NCBI GenBank assembly: GCA_017979445.1
Contig: CM030718.1
Location: 23,121,021 to 23,185,020 of the forward strand
Origin: Akebia trifoliata
Taxonomy: Eukaryota > Streptophyta > Magnoliopsida > Ranunculales > Lardizabalaceae
Direction of reading: 5' to 3'
DNA: 64,000 nucleotides
Both the position numbers and the translations under genes were made by a program. Below the pieces are notes generated by a model. The model was not told the origin of the DNA and did not search any database. It worked only from the letters and a program-made list of their open reading frames with translations. This document shows, one piece after another, positions 1 to 14,013 of the stretch (positions are counted from its first letter, which is position 1; every line of letters begins with the position of its first letter).

Positions 1-744
1 GTGATAGTAATAAAAATTCTCACCAGAAAGCATGGAAAATACAAATCAATTGAGGTTGATTACAAAATAAAAATAAAAAGGAAAAGAATAAAAATTTACC
101 AGAAAAGGGAAAAAAAGTTGAAGCAAACCCAATTACCATGGATGAGGAAGTGAGACACACTGATGCTATTGTCAGTCAAACAGAAGACTAGCGCCTACCT
201 ACGTTTGGTATTTCCACATCAGATGGTACGTATGAGTTACCACCATCAAAGTGATTTTTTAAGCTCATGGTACCTGATCCTTAAAACCCCCATATGGTAC
301 CCTTGTTGACACAACATGAAATGGGAATATATTGGAGTTGAGTTGGATATGGTTTGGCTTTCCCCAGATAATTTATATGCAAAATATTAGTGCAATGATT
401 ATACTAGAAATTGAAAAAATCTGAAGTGTACAACTTTAATATCCTAATTATAGAAAGCCAAATCACTGTACCCTAGGATTTTGGGGGTCAAAGTCAAATA
501 TCCAATACCATTTACCAGGATACAACACCTACACTCGTGTAAAATGGGAAGCAGTCCCTAGAGGACTTTATATCAAAATGCAGCAACTATGCCAACAATT
601 TGCTCATGCCCTAGATCCAATATAAAAATCCTGAATCCTGATGATGATCATTCAGTGCAGCCAACATTGCCTTCAGGAAGAAATATTCTACTAGTTCAAC
701 TACTGTCTCTAAGTTATGTTTCAATTGACCATAGTCAACCGTAC

Positions 745-3700
745 CTTCGTAAGCCCCCGAAGATCAACAGACAAGCTGTCCGCGATATCTTTTTGCAAGT
801 GCGCTGCAATTTTTTCAAGAAGCATACTTTGAGGTTTCCTTGCGTCAATTTTATTATAAGAATTGCATAGGCCCAGTGTGCCTTGATTTTTGTTGTTATC
901 TTGTATTACTCCTTCACACCACTCCTCGATTAGTTCCTTGAGAAAATAATCATTTGGATTGTACCTGCAATAGCCATGCTTTTTTAGAAAGAAAAATATA
1001 ACCTGAAACATGATAAAGTAGAATAGCGTTAGGTAATGTCTCCACCTAATTTCTATTAAATGGCAATCAGTAAACATTTTTGAAAAAGGAATGATCTGCT
1101 AACCAAATGTGTGTGTTTTTAATTTTATTTTTTTAGTGGTATTTCAGATGTTCTTTTTATTTTGAGCATTAATCATGAAAGCCTTGCTATTTCGTGATGT
1201 ATATATACATCAAAATTTCCAATTCTAAAAACATAAATGGAATTTTTAAACAAAATGTGCAAAAATAGGCTTAACATACCCTGCTTTACGCATATCCTGG
1301 TATATGGCCAGGCATTGCTGTACCTCATGCAAAGATCCATACCTGCTACGAGCTCTAAGAATTGTATTATATGTCACCTGAAATAACAACTTTCCGAATT
1401 TACCCATCTTTTCTTGAGTCCATAATCCTTCTAGTTCATAATATACTGATTATTATGAAACCACCATCATCCTTTAAAAATTCTAATTTGTGACTCTCCT
1501 TTGGGGATACTCATTTTCCATCAAAGAAAAAAAATACTAAACAGAGCTAGCATAGCATTTTCTGTAATAGAACTAGTGAATGATAAAGACATAAGAGATT
1601 GTAATATACTCCAAGAAAGCCTAGCGGACCATTCAGTTGTCAAACAAGGATCTGTGATTGTGATTATAATTGTGTATGGCATTAGTTTTATAATTACAAA
1701 AAGCAGTAAGCAGGAATGGTAAATTCAAAATGAGGGATGAAAGATTTTGGATCATTGATTCATTGGTAGGTGGATGAAGTTTCGGAAAAAAATGTTTGTT
1801 CATCCATAGATGGTGTATTGAATGTTCTAGCTTGTACACCTCCCACCCTAAGATTTTGTTTTCTTTTTTGTTCTGTAGTCAAGAGTAGTTTATCGGACCA
1901 TGGACGACTTGGAATATGTTTTATATTCTGGAGCGCTCAACCAATAGAACTATCACACAGATGGAATTATTGAACCGAAGACCTCCATAAGGGGATGGTA
2001 CACATCCTATTACCCGTGTCTTGTTAGTGAGGGAACAAAACTGACAAATAGGATATAAAGAAAATCAAATGAGGCACAGAAAAACAATCTATCATTTATA
2101 AAGCTCACCAAATTTGGTTGTATTCTGTATCGTTTCATCTCTTCAAATAATGAGAATGCTATCTTCAAACTTTTGTTTTCTACACAAGCCTGCGACAAAA
2201 AGAGCAAGGTGCGTCAGATTAAAGTGGATGAACAAAAAGAAAGGGGACTGAACATCTTAGCAAACATAAGATTAGGACTACACAAGCATCAACAGAAAAC
2301 TAAATATAACAAGACGAAAAGAAAGTAAACCTTGATGGCTGTTGTATATGCGACAACGTCAGGTTTAATTCCAGCATCACGCATGGCTTTTACTGCCTGT
2401 ACCAAAAACACATTAAAAATGCAAAAAGAAGGCCATCAGAGAATCTAGATCTTTATAAAAGCTTTTATAGGAAACACTACAATATCAGGAGGACAGGGGG
2501 ATTACATTGATATGTTTACAGCATATTACATGGAGTACCCTGCGTAGTACTACCGCAGATTAAGAGAAAATCCCATAATCATTTAGGAGCAGATGTAAAT
2601 TGTGCTTCCACAATCATGAAATCATGAGGAGGTAATAAGACCAAAAGGGACTTCTAATCAGATTTTTAGACTTGAGGAAGGTCAACAACAGATCCATCGA
2701 CCTATATTGATGTACGACAATAGTTATGACATGGTGAATGCAAGAGATGGACCCTTTGGTGCTTACTGGTTGACAAACATGTTGAACTCCCAAGGAACAG
2801 GAGTTCCAATATCCCTAAGGCCTAAAGGCATATAAAATATCATTTCTAAAACATGAATTAACCACATTAATGTTCAAAAAATAATTAACCACAAGATATG
2901 GTTCTGAAAACTAGATCTAGATCATAATTTAGTCGAACTAGTTTCCGAAGCTAAATGGACACAAGAAATGGTATTGAAAACTATATCAAAAGGAAAGAGC
3001 AATTATTAGCAGTAATTAGCCTCAAATTTGGCTAATTATGTGTAAGGTAAACCATATATAGTTCTTCAAAGTCCAACTATCTATCAAGTCCAGAACCAAC
3101 GAAAGGAAAATTATTCACATGAATTCTCTGTAAAACATTTTATTATACTTTTAATTTGTGAAACAATAAAACTACCATTAGCTACACGCTTGAATCAACG
3201 AAAGACACAGATTTAAATATAATTTCTAGAAGGAAATAATTTGTTCAGAGACCCCAACAATTTGAAATAAGGCTTTGGAGATGATGATGATGATATTCTA
3301 GCATCAGCTAGATTAAAATACTATATTTTTCTCCAGAACTAGAAGCAAAATGGCAGAAATTATGTCATTTAGATTTTTGGGCAAGAAGGACAAAATTAAG
3401 GTGTTATTTCAGTATAGAAGCGAGTTATTGTTGGGGGTCAACACACAATTGAAGTTACTATTTTCAGGAAAAAGCATGTTCTTCTTCAATACTATGAAGC
3501 CATTAACTGCTACAAGTGAAAATAATTGAACCAAGTAGCAACTGGTGTCAACAGTGTTTAAGAAGAACATACCAGATTTCATAACTTCATTAAAATAAAG
3601 GAAAAAACATATCCAAATTATACCTGTATGCTACCCCCTACATTTCCCGAGCTTCCACAAATATCAATCAAAATTGACCAGCTTATGTTGTCAGGAGAAA

Positions 3701-6700
3701 GACCAGCCATCTTCATCTCATCCATCAGCACTTTGGCACGGTAGTAATCGGTACCACAAGCCTTCATCAAAATATTATACGTAGCTGTTGTAGGTGTGAA
3801 GGAAACCTCCTTGGCAAAGCTTAAATGAAGAGGATCAGAATTGCAACTTTGCAAATTAGTAGCAATAACATTTCCACTTGAACGCTCTCTAGTTTTCTGG
3901 AACCCACTTTCCTTCCAGGACTGGAAAATTCGAAAAGCTCTGTCATACTGGCATGCTTCGACACAAGCATAAAGAAGGTTGTTGCAACACTGTGAATTGG
4001 GTTCACAATCAGACAGTAGCATCTCTTCAAATACTTGAATCGCCTGCTCAACAAGACCCGCATTGGCACATGCACTGATCAATGATGACCATGTAACTAC
4101 ATTAGGTGTAACACCAGCTGAAAGCATATCTTCTTTAATTTTCAATGCCATTTGCCACATTTTTGCATCTGCAAAGACCTTTATAATCGTGCTGTATGTG
4201 ATGACATCCAATTCTAGTGCCCCTGCTGATGCCTTATGCCTTACTTCCTTATAGATGTCTTGCGCCAAATCAGCTCTTCCAGCAATACAACATGCCTTTA
4301 AGAGTATATTATAAGATGCCATATCTGCAGTGACACCTAGATTCTGGATATATGGATGAAAAGAGGGTCAACAAATGTTTGACCAATAAAACAGCTTAAT
4401 TTTATGTAATAGTCAAGATTTCAACTGAGGATTACAAAGGAAAGGTACTAGCTAAGCCATATGCTTGATTACACATAGCCAAAAAAAAAAAAAAAAGAAT
4501 TGAAAAAGAAAGAAGACAAAAATAACCAAACAAAACAAAAAGAACAGATCCCTTATCATGGTACATTGTGATTCGATTACCTCCTAATAATTATACATAA
4601 AAATAAACCAGAATATGACAAACAGATTTGGGAAGAACTGATTTTAAGGTTTACTGAGACCAATCACATAACACATACACTATTAAAACTAGATCTTCAA
4701 TAGAACCCACCTATAAAGCAAGATAAAGGAGGAGATAGCATTACTTGCATATGCTTGTAGACATGCAAGGTGTAGCCTAAGTCATGTGCATTCACATTCA
4801 TGAGACTGTTGAGAACGAAAATATTTGGGGTGACCTTCTGAGCAAGCAACTCCTGCAGTAGTACTCAAAATTTGTCAAAAAAAAAGACCTATCTTGCAGA
4901 AGCCTGAAAAATCAACAAACATCCATAAACAAAAGCCGCACATGAATACAAGTTGTGTTTTAAGACAGCATGACATTATAGAAACAGAGAAAGAAGAAGA
5001 AAGCAAATTATCAAGAAAGAACCAGAATGCAAGTCAAAGTATTCCCAACTGGTTTCCATGAATTTTTACACATAGAATAGAATATCTTATTCTATGATAG
5101 CTCCCAAATCTTTTTATTTGTATAGGCAAGTGATGAAGGTGGATATTGAACCCAGGTCTATGGTATTACCACTCACATAACGAACTTAACAGGCTAACAT
5201 CTTCGATATCTCCAACTCTTAATTGAATGGGAATAGAAACATTAGGATTAACCAGTGTTTCAAAAATAGTATCAGGCCTACGCTTCAGAGCGGGGCTTCC
5301 CCAAAACACTCTACATCTGACTAAAAAGAGTAAAAGCTTGTGAAACATATAAGTCATCCACTGAGGCTTTGGAAGGAGGGCTGGGGGGGGGGGGGGGGGG
5401 TTGTTTCTCATGCCTCCTGTACCTTTTTTAAAAGCATTGTGTTATAGGTGTAAACCTTACACTTTTATGCTGGTGGTGGAAATTACACGTTGTAGTAGGT
5501 TAAAAAGTTGTATTTTTGTTTCCCCCAAACCTTGGTCAAATAATAGTAAGCTTTCTGCATAAACTAACATCAACGAGAACATCTCTTTTTCCCCATATGA
5601 AATGCTTGTTCATAATTTTATTTTCTTTTCAATGTACTTATCCTATTTATTTATTTATATATTTCTATTGTTCATATAAAAAGGCACACTCATGAGGGTT
5701 ATGCATGATGCTTTAGGCCATTGAAGTGCCTTGTCCCACGCCTTCCACATTCATAAAATTGGGATCAACCATACATAAACCTCTTCCTCCATCTAGAAAA
5801 TTCAAGACTAATTAAGCATGAAGTAAATCAGGAAAAAAAAAAACAAATCATGATTGGGCACTTTACCTAGCTTTCCATATTCCAACTTCTACTCCATCTC
5901 AACTTTTTCATTAGTTCTTTCCCATTTTTTAAATTTATTATAATTTATTTTAGCTTTTTATCAAACTTTTATTCCAAAAGATGTGGCTATGGACAAAATT
6001 GAATGGAGGAACAAGATTCATTTAGCCTACTCCAAATCTTTGAGATAAAACTTCAAGAATGATGATCCAACTCTTAAGAAACGACCTGTCAACAGGATAC
6101 ATTTTTGGCACCACAAAACTTGTGACGTTGTAGAAAAAACATGTTGTATGCTATACTTTGTGTAATGGTCAAATTGATCCTGGTTTTCTCGAAGGAAAGT
6201 GTCCCCAAGCAAGCAATATGACAACATTCATTTGTGATGTTTTTGTCGATGTTTCCTTCATCTATAACATAAAAGTTGTTTTATAGCCAATCTTTGGAAA
6301 GGTTTTCCTTGAAAAAAACAAAAAAGAAAGAAGAAGAAGTCTCTAGCGCCGGTGAGAATGTCTTTCTCCTATTTGGCACTGCTAAATCACACCTTGCTAC
6401 ATCTGAGTCATTTGCCACCCTAAACCTAAATGAAGCAAAATCCTACTAGGAAAATGTGTTTTCTTTGTCACATTTAGCCCAGCAAGTGTAGGTGCGACAC
6501 AGAACAACTTGATACGCTCCCCTAGAAACGAAGGCGACCATGACAATGGTAGCTCCCTAGAGCAAGCACCACAAGGACAAGAGATTGAACCAGTAATGAG
6601 ATCACCAGGCTCCCCATAACAAACTTAACTCGAATGGAAGCGGTGGAGAAAACTTAGACAAGCAATTTTTGGATGCTCTCTCATTGAAGATAATGGAATG

Positions 6701-9700
6701 CCATCTTAACTTGTGATCTGCTAGTATTGCTAACACAAAATTGAAGTAAAGGCCACCTCTTGTGGACAAGTAACTAGATTATTTGTGTACGTGAGATTAA
6801 GAATCCTCTATATCAATAAAAAACCCAGTATCCTTTGGAGACTGATGAAATAATCAAAAACATTAACAAGGTCTTCACAGTCCTTAAGTGCAATCGATTA
6901 CTGATATTCAAAGAATGACAACTCAAATGCAATAGAGGTAGCTAATCATAGCATGGAACAAAGTTATCAAAAGCGCGAGACAGGGCATAAATGGTGGAAC
7001 CTCTAGGGCCTACGAAAGGGTTAAGCAGAAAAAAAAATGTTCCAATTTTTTAATGTTGTAGTAAAGGTCATGCAAAATTGTCAACTAAAAAAAAAGAAAG
7101 AAAAGAAATACCAAACAATGATGATAAATATGCCTTCTATCAAACAAAAGCTTGAGGTAGGAGGATACTCCTAGAGAATCCAAATAGAATTGGATCCTCA
7201 GAAAATCTGTATTGATCTCTAAGAAATATTTGCTTTGCCTCTCATCTCAGTCGTATATTTGATGGGGAACCACAAAAAAAGAAACAAGCCTTGAACAACA
7301 GTTGAGGCTCTCCATCAAACGAATGACTGAATTGGAACATACTTTAGAGTTTCAAGAAAAGCGGATTCCTAGAAACCAATATTCACTCCTAAGAAATACA
7401 CGCTGGTCTCTAGGAAACCCGTGTTTTCCCTCTCATCTTAGTCGTATGTTTGATGGAGAGCCTCAAACAACATAAAGTTTGATGTGCAATATCAAACATA
7501 TGGCTGGGATGGTAACAAAATGTTTGAGAGAGAGAGAGAGAGCTTTTTTCAGGTTTGATTGAGAGAGGTTAACACTTAATGCCCTTACCTAATTTTAGTT
7601 GAATATTTGACATAGACATACATTTCCAGTTGACATATCCTCTGCATTTTAAAACTGATGATACACCCTTTAAACCATGGTCTTCTATGAGAGACTACCA
7701 AAAAAGATCGAAATACCCCATTTTAAAATCCCTCTTCAAATGGATGGCACCCAGGCGCCAAAACAAGGCCTAGGCAGGGCCTAAAAGCATGGAATATGTG
7801 GAGGATTCATAGTACCGTATGATGGATTGTAGTATTGATTTCATGTCCTTAAGGTCCATCCAACATAAATCTTTTCATCAGTAAAGTAAAATGCACTTGG
7901 ACAACAAATAAGAAATACATTGTAAAAGTATATGTTACCATACCCAAAACAATGCTAGAAGCATCTTTTTTTCACATCCAAAATTCCACTACCCAAACAA
8001 GCATACTCACACCCCATCCATGAGCATGCCATCCTCATTAAAAGACAGGTCAACCATAGACCACAAACATCAAAGCTTTAACATGTATGCACTCATGCAC
8101 ATGCACAATCATGACATATAATGTAGAATAAAAGCATCATCAACCATGTACAACACAAATCATTCAACTACGCACATGAAGAAGCAAGTCATGCATGAAT
8201 TATGTGTGTGGATAACCTAGAAAATGTAGAAAACAGACAAATTAAACAATTACCTCATAAATGTATCTAGACTTCAAGTAGTCACCACAAAGACCACAAA
8301 CATCTATGATAGAACGGCAAGCATACATATTAGGACTGTTTGAATTGCACTTGGAGGCTTCAAATGCAATCAAAGCGGACATCAAGTCTTGTTTCTTTCC
8401 AAATTCATGAATGATGGAACTGAATAAAATATGAGCATGTGGAAGAATACATGCATACCTGCACAATAATTGTTAAAAGAATTAAATAGAGGCTAACATA
8501 TAGAAAATATGAAAAAGATTAGAATGAGAAATATCATTACGAAAATGTTCAAGTAATAACATTGGAAAGAAAATAATGAACATCCATTAACATGAGGGAA
8601 AAATTCATTGCACAGCAACATTGGAAAACAATAGCCGGCCAAGTGAAGAGTGAAAAATATAAAATAAAATTCACATCTCAAAGGACCATAATTTTCATAA
8701 AAAATTGCTGAGTACAATTATTACCAATTTAAAAGATTGGAATATTCCAAGAACAATTTAGAAGTTCATACGTTGCATTGACGCAGAAATGACCAGAAGA
8801 AACATAATTGCCAAGTTGAGAAAAACTATGTCTCACAATGTAAATGCACCATAGAGAACCTAGTTGTGAATAAAAACTCGAAAGAAACCATTGACTGCTT
8901 TCTTCTACCATGGATTGATATAGCCCTTAAGTATACAACGGATTGATAAAGAAGCTAGTGTACCTCTCCTCTTTCTGCACTACTGTACCTTCTTCTACAA
9001 AATAAGTCATCCTATGCAACTACTATATAAATAAGAAAACTCCAATGGAAACAAGAAATCCACCTTCACCATACTATTGAAGAAAATGCAAAATCTTATG
9101 GAAGAAATTCCCATATCTAATTCGAATGCGATAAGTTGGGTATTTGTTACATACCACACTTGAAAGGCTAAATCTTATAAGAATTTAGTCTATTTGTTAG
9201 GCCATTAGGAATGTATGCCACAATAGAGCAGCCTTTTTTTCATGACTTTCAAACCGTCATTGCACAGCTGTTCATATTCTGAACTAATTTTCTTTAAAAA
9301 ACAAGCATAGTTTTCAAATTTTGTTGATAAAGGTTCCAGATAACAGTAAAATATGATCACATGTCTAGTTTGCAACAATTTTTAAATCCTAAACTCATAA
9401 TGGCACACTGTGTTTTGGCTCCACTTAACTTAGTATGACCTTGATACCACAACATAAGAGCAGCAAAAGAAACCCAAAAGGATTTCTAAAATATTTCATG
9501 GTTGACAAATCAGAGACAAAGGAGCAAGAACAAATAGATTAACTTAACAGATCAAATTAATGCTAAGCATTGGGCAATTCAAATGGGTACTTTAAAAGGA
9601 AAGGTAAGCCTTCAAAATACTACTTCATGGGATTGCATTGCAGGAATAGTCTTAGTCATACCTTACAGCCAAATTTGGATTGCGTTTCTGAACACACATT

Positions 9701-10182
9701 TTAATAATTTCTAGTGGCTCGACAAATTCTTTGACCAAGAAACGGAAACCTATAGCAAAATTAGAGCATTGTTACCAACCACAAAACATTTGTGTAACTC
9801 AATGTTTGCAACTAAAGCACACATATTTTACAAAAGAAGAAAAAAAAAGATTGAAAAGCTTAGTAAAGAGAAAAGTAACGGCGGATAAAAATCAAGATTT
9901 ATGCGAATTTCCATAAAAATAACATTTATCTAGATTTGATTAATTTGTTGAAGAGAAAAAAATACCCTAAAATGTGAAACAAAATTTAGTTCATTTTCGA
10001 GATTTTTTCCCCATCCAAATTCTCCTTTCATCTAAAACGCCTGAAAGATTTTCCACAAAATCTGATGGTTTCTTCCAATTTTACCAACATTTACAACTAA
10101 AGTAACTTGCAATAGTGGATAAAATCAAAATTTATGTGAATTTCCATAAAATCATTTATTTTGATTCGAGTAATTTGTTAAA

Positions 10183-10269
<87 letters not shown>

Positions 10270-10902
10270 TTAACTCTAAAATGTGCACCAAAATTTAGTT
10301 CAGTTTTGAGATTTTCGTCCATCCAAATTCCATTTCTACCTAAAATACCTGCAAGAACTTCCATCAAATCGACGAATTCTTCCAATTTACCAACATTTAC
10401 AAGTCGACGACATTCCAGCACTAACAACTCCCTCACCGATCCATCAAACAGACTCGAAGGAAGAACACCTAACTTCTGAACTCTACTCAAAACCTCAAGA
10501 ACAAAATCAAGCTTTCCATCGCAAATAAGACCAGAAACACCAGCAGATACGAGATCGATGTTCAAGAAACTAACAAACATCGAAGGATCAATCCTCGAAA
10601 CCAAAACAGACTCAGTGATCATTAAGAAATCTTCAAGTCTTCCATCTTGAGCGAGCTTCGAAGCTAGATCTGCATAGTATTTTAAACGGTTTCCGTTACG
10701 TGGCGTTAGATCTTGACGTACGTTCATGAGAAGAGGAGGAGATGAAGATTGTAATTTGGCGGGAAAGTGTTTGGTGGAAGGATTGAGAGAGAAGGGTTTG
10801 TTGTGTTTGTTTGTTGTTGTTGTTGTTGTTGGGGAGATGGTGAGGAGGAGTTGGGTTTGGAGGGAGAAGAATTGAGGAGCCAACGATAAGTAGTTCTCTC
10901 AT
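745..10902 (-). CDS. PPR protein, At5g02830 type (split gene, 3' end off window)
   Basis: Pentatricopeptide-repeat protein; such proteins bind organellar RNA. Exons by frame continuity, GT-AG sites and family similarity: 10349-10883, 9662-9749, 8254-8458, 4745-4852, 3624-4343, 2331-2396, 2109-2189, 1280-1377, 745-964. All phases agree. Exon 5 holds most PPR units (for example ITYSTIIKVFADAKMWQMAL and TWSSLISACANAGLVEQA). The last exon contains KELIEEWCEGVIQ and ends at DLRGLTK, which resembles the start of an SMR-like C-terminus, so one or more exons lie left of position 1. The order and sequence match my memory of Arabidopsis At5g02830 (chloroplast-predicted). Oddity: exon 1's frame opens with TTG at 10883 and has no ATG until 10727. 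The ATG at 10902, best placed behind a TATA box, is in another frame that stops at 10696. Identity is near certain; the N-terminus is not. Confidence 0.9.
5383..5400. repeat. Poly(G) run in PPR intron 3
   Basis: Eighteen consecutive G on the plus strand (C-run in the transcript) inside the 3.4-kb intron between exons 3 and 4. Confidence 0.95.
7303..7464. mobile_element. Foldback MITE in PPR intron 3
   Basis: Terminal inverted repeats GAGGCTCTCCATCAAAC and GTTTGATGGAGAGCCTC enclose about 130 bp. A second, partial copy lies just upstream (about 7150-7275). The same family recurs near 17313-17470, 33530-33680, 39924-40095 and 42443-42590 inside the duplicated units. Non-autonomous; superfamily not assigned. 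Confidence 0.7.
10185..10271. repeat. (AT)n microsatellite plus T-run in PPR intron 1
   Basis: About 33 AT dinucleotides (10185-10251) followed by 20 T, inside intron 1 of the PPR gene. The open frame that crosses it (alternating Tyr-Ile) is an artefact of reading past the donor at 10348. Confidence 0.95.
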
Positions 10903-10961
10903 TTTTGGCCAACCGTTTGGTTTGATGATCTCTCCTCTTTGGAAATTATTAACTGTGATCC

Positions 10962-10969
10962 TTTTTATA
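10962..10969 (-). promoter_or_regulatory. TATA box of the PPR gene
   Basis: On the minus strand TATAAAAA lies about 60 nt upstream of the ATG at 10902. This spacing would give a leader of roughly 30 nt and favours 10902 as the original start codon. Inferred from sequence only. Confidence 0.45.
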
Positions 10970-12632
10970 GCTTTTGGAGAGGTCCGAAAGGATTGAATTT
11001 GAAGGGCAGGTGTTCGTTAGGGGACTAGGGGAGTCTCTAAACCAAGTGTGACTCCCATGGTTTTTTAAAATCGTCCGAGTCATCTCGGTATCCACGAGAT
11101 TAGAAGACTGAGTTGTCTCTTTTTCTTTTGAGAGCTGCTATTGTCACACCAACCTTTAGTAATGCCACACCAATTCCACAATTCCACATTTGGTGTGGCA
11201 TTAGTAATTCTCTCTCTTTTCTCCTCCCATTCTTCTTCTTCCTTTGTTTTTCCTACCTATTCTACTTCCTTCTAGTTATTTCTAGTCATCTAAGTACCAA
11301 TCACAACTTGATATATTTGTGTTTCAGAGATGAGAGAAAAAGAGAAGAGAAAGCACCTTTCTCTCCACCTTGTTTGGATAAATAAGAGAGAAAATAATAG
11401 AATAGAAAGTAATTTGTCCTAGTTTCTCACTTTCTTTCCAAATCTCTCTGATTCAGGGGAGAAAAAACTTTAGTAATTTTCTCTACAACTTTCTCCAATT
11501 TTCTCTGTTAACTTTCTCTTCTCTACTTTTCATCCAAACATAATGTAAGGCATTTTGTCTCTAACGAGATAAATCATTTAACTCATTTTATAATTACTTA
11601 TTAATATTTATTAGAAGGTGACATGTGGAACTGCACATGTATCAAATGATTTATCTGTAATTTAAAATATTAATTAAAGGATTTTTTAAGATGGTAAAAA
11701 AGATATTTTTGTAATTTAAAAAATTAAACATCATATTTTATAATTTTCTTTTTTAGCAAAGTGATTTTAATTATATTAAATTTAAAAAGAAAAGTGGAGG
11801 TATGTATGGCTACTCAAATTTTGGTGTCGAATCACTGCTACTCCTTTCATTGTAATAGACTTCAAGGTGGCATGTTAAAAAATACATGTATGAAAAAAAG
11901 GGTTTATTTGTAAATTAAAATATTGATTAAAGTATTTTTAAAGATTACATGGTAAAAAAAGTTTACTTTTGTGATTTTGAAAATCAAATAATGAGATTAT
12001 GTGGTTTTGGGTTAACTTTTCTTTGTTTGTTTGTTTTTTTTATTTTTTTATCAAAATGACTTTGATCATAGTAACTTTAAGTATCAAAGTAGGGGCATGT
12101 ATGACCACTCAAATTTTGGAATTTAATAGTAAAAAAAGATATATTTAATTATATTCAAATATTTAGAATTTAATAATTTAAAGATATACACATCTTTAAT
12201 ATTGTAACCTAAGAAGGTGGAGTAGACGGGAAAAAACTTTGAAGTGGGCTGCCCGCATCAAATTTTCGGTAGAATCCTCTTCTCTGAGTTACATGTGACA
12301 TATTTAAGGATGTATCCCAAATATTGATAAAAAAAATAGGGGTGTAAAATAAATATAAAAAGTCACGTGTCATATTGCGAAAAAGGGTTCTACCAAAATT
12401 TTGAAGCTAGTTACCTGCTTCATAGCCAGACTCAGTAGAAGTGATTCGAAAAAAATCAAGAAAATCACAACCTAATGCGATATAATCACCTTGATTAGTT
12501 TTCAAAATTATAAAAGTATCATTTTCTTTTACCATGTAATCATCTAATACCCTATAGTTAATATTTTAAATAACAAATAAGCCTTTTAATATGCGTGCTT
12601 TTGCACATGCCACCTTCGAGTATAATATAAGA
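10970..12632. other. AT-rich intergenic DNA with an old direct repeat
   Basis: No gene recognised. Two diverged direct copies (about 11616-11830 and 11864-12125) share the order CATGT, TTATTTGTAA, ATGGTAAAAAA, CTCAAATTTTGG. A short inverted repeat (AGTAATGCCACACCAA and its complement) lies at 11158-11211. A small piece of the CATGGTTTTTAAA hAT-like family starts near 11055. Confidence 0.6.
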
Positions 12633-12792
12633 GTAATGATTTTCAGTCTCCCCAGATGAAATACTCAAAATACTCTCTTGACGTGACAATGCAATTATGT
12701 ATCCCGATGAGTCAAGATCTACCATTCTAGCACATGTCACGTCAGGAGAGTAATTTGCGTATGGCACGTAGGGGAGTCAGATTATCACGACT
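12633..12792. mobile_element. Foldback MITE (GAGTAATGAT family)
   Basis: Ends GAGTAATGATTTTCAGTCTC and GAGTCAGATTATCACGACTC form an imperfect inverted repeat. Related to the copies inside units A1-A3. Confidence 0.6.
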
Positions 12793-13261
12793 CTAAATAT
12801 AAATAAACTGGATTAGTGTTCTAATAATCATACTAACGGTTCGAGTTGACAAATCGGGCCAACTCATAACTAGGACAAGTCCATGCCTGATCAGGTCTTG
12901 GCCCAGCCCGCATGATTCCGGCCTATTTTTGGGCTGGCCCGTGTATTTAAAAGAATATATTTACACAAAATATTTTACATATATAAGTAATCGGGTTGGG
13001 CTACAAAATGAGCATATATCCCAAACCTGGCCTATGATGAGCCGGGCTAGATTGGGCTGATAAAGAGCCCATTGATAGCCCTAACTAGAAGTCACCAATA
13101 AGATTATTGAATGTTTACATATAAGATGAAAGAGTGACTGTGATTATAAAATTTAATGTGGATACATATACATCACTTGTGGGCCAAGTTGGCCCAGTTT
13201 GATTGGTATTAACTATTAAGCCTTTGTCGAGCCCAAATTTATTGGGTTTGAGAATTGCAAA

Positions 13262-13499
13262 CCTTTTTGTTTTATTTTTTATATCATGGGTACCCCCACC
13301 TTTCGGGTGGGACTAATCACATGATCACACACACCACCCCCTCGGAAAGTCCTGAATGCAAAAGGTTGAGTCGAGGGTCAATCGGACCCTGGAGGGTTGC
13401 CCTAAGAAATTGATAGTTTTGTGGGGTTTCGAACACTTGACCTACTCTTCATGAGAAACTTATCAAAGCTAGGCTTGCCACTAGGCCAACCACTTAGGG
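13262..13499 (-). mobile_element. tRNA-derived SINE in A1
   Basis: Read on the minus strand it begins with GGTTGGCCTAGTGGCAAG (A-box like), has GTGTTCGAAACCCC (B-box like) about 55 nt later, and ends in an A-rich tail (plus-strand T-rich tract at 13264-13285). This is the usual layout of a plant tRNA-derived SINE. Confidence 0.75.
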
Positions 13500-13771
13500 T
13501 TTGAGAATCCTGAACCTAATCCTACTTTGCGAGCTCAAAATAATGCCCTAACCCTCATTTTATCAGAGCCTAAAATAGCCATAAAAGTGTAAGTGTCTCG
13601 AAAAAGTGAGTGTGAGTAAAATCCCAAGATTCAAAGCACCTCAAGCTACACTGTATCCTTTGTTCATTCTTCTTCAAAACTTTATTAAAGTAACATTATC
13701 TTGAGACACTAGAGGAATGTCCTCTCATCTCGACGCATCTAAGTAGACGAATGACATTTCAAGTTATAAAT

Positions 13772-13995
13772 ATGAGTAATGATAACATGACTCACTCACA
13801 TGACATACTCAATCGACTCTTCTGACGTGACATGTGCGGCAATCGTAGATCTATATTAATTGGGATACACAACTGCACATCTCCATGAAGTACAATTGTG
13901 TATCTCAAGGAAGAGTACATATCTACAATTCTAGCACACGTCACATTGTCACATCAGGGTGACGCGATGTGAGGGAATCATTTTATCACAATTCT
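13772..13995. mobile_element. Foldback MITE in A1 (GAGTAATGAT family)
   Basis: About 220 bp with inverted ends GAGTAATGATAA and TTATCACAATTCT. Orthologous copies lie at 21231-21452 (A2) and 29802-30018 (A3), so it inserted before the A units duplicated. Confidence 0.65.
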
Positions 13996-14013
13996 AATTA
14001 TATTCTTGACAAA

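Noticed and set aside
10152..10348. Extension of exon 1 of the PPR gene through the (AT)n tract
   Set aside because: The family match ends at a good donor site (10348), and exon 2 joins in phase.
10724..10912. Alternative frame starting with TTG at 10912
   Set aside because: Asn/Gln/Ser-rich shadow of exon 1; no family similarity.
13262..13499. tRNA gene on the minus strand
   Set aside because: A and B boxes are present but there is no complete cloverleaf; an A-rich tail and multiple copies indicate a SINE.
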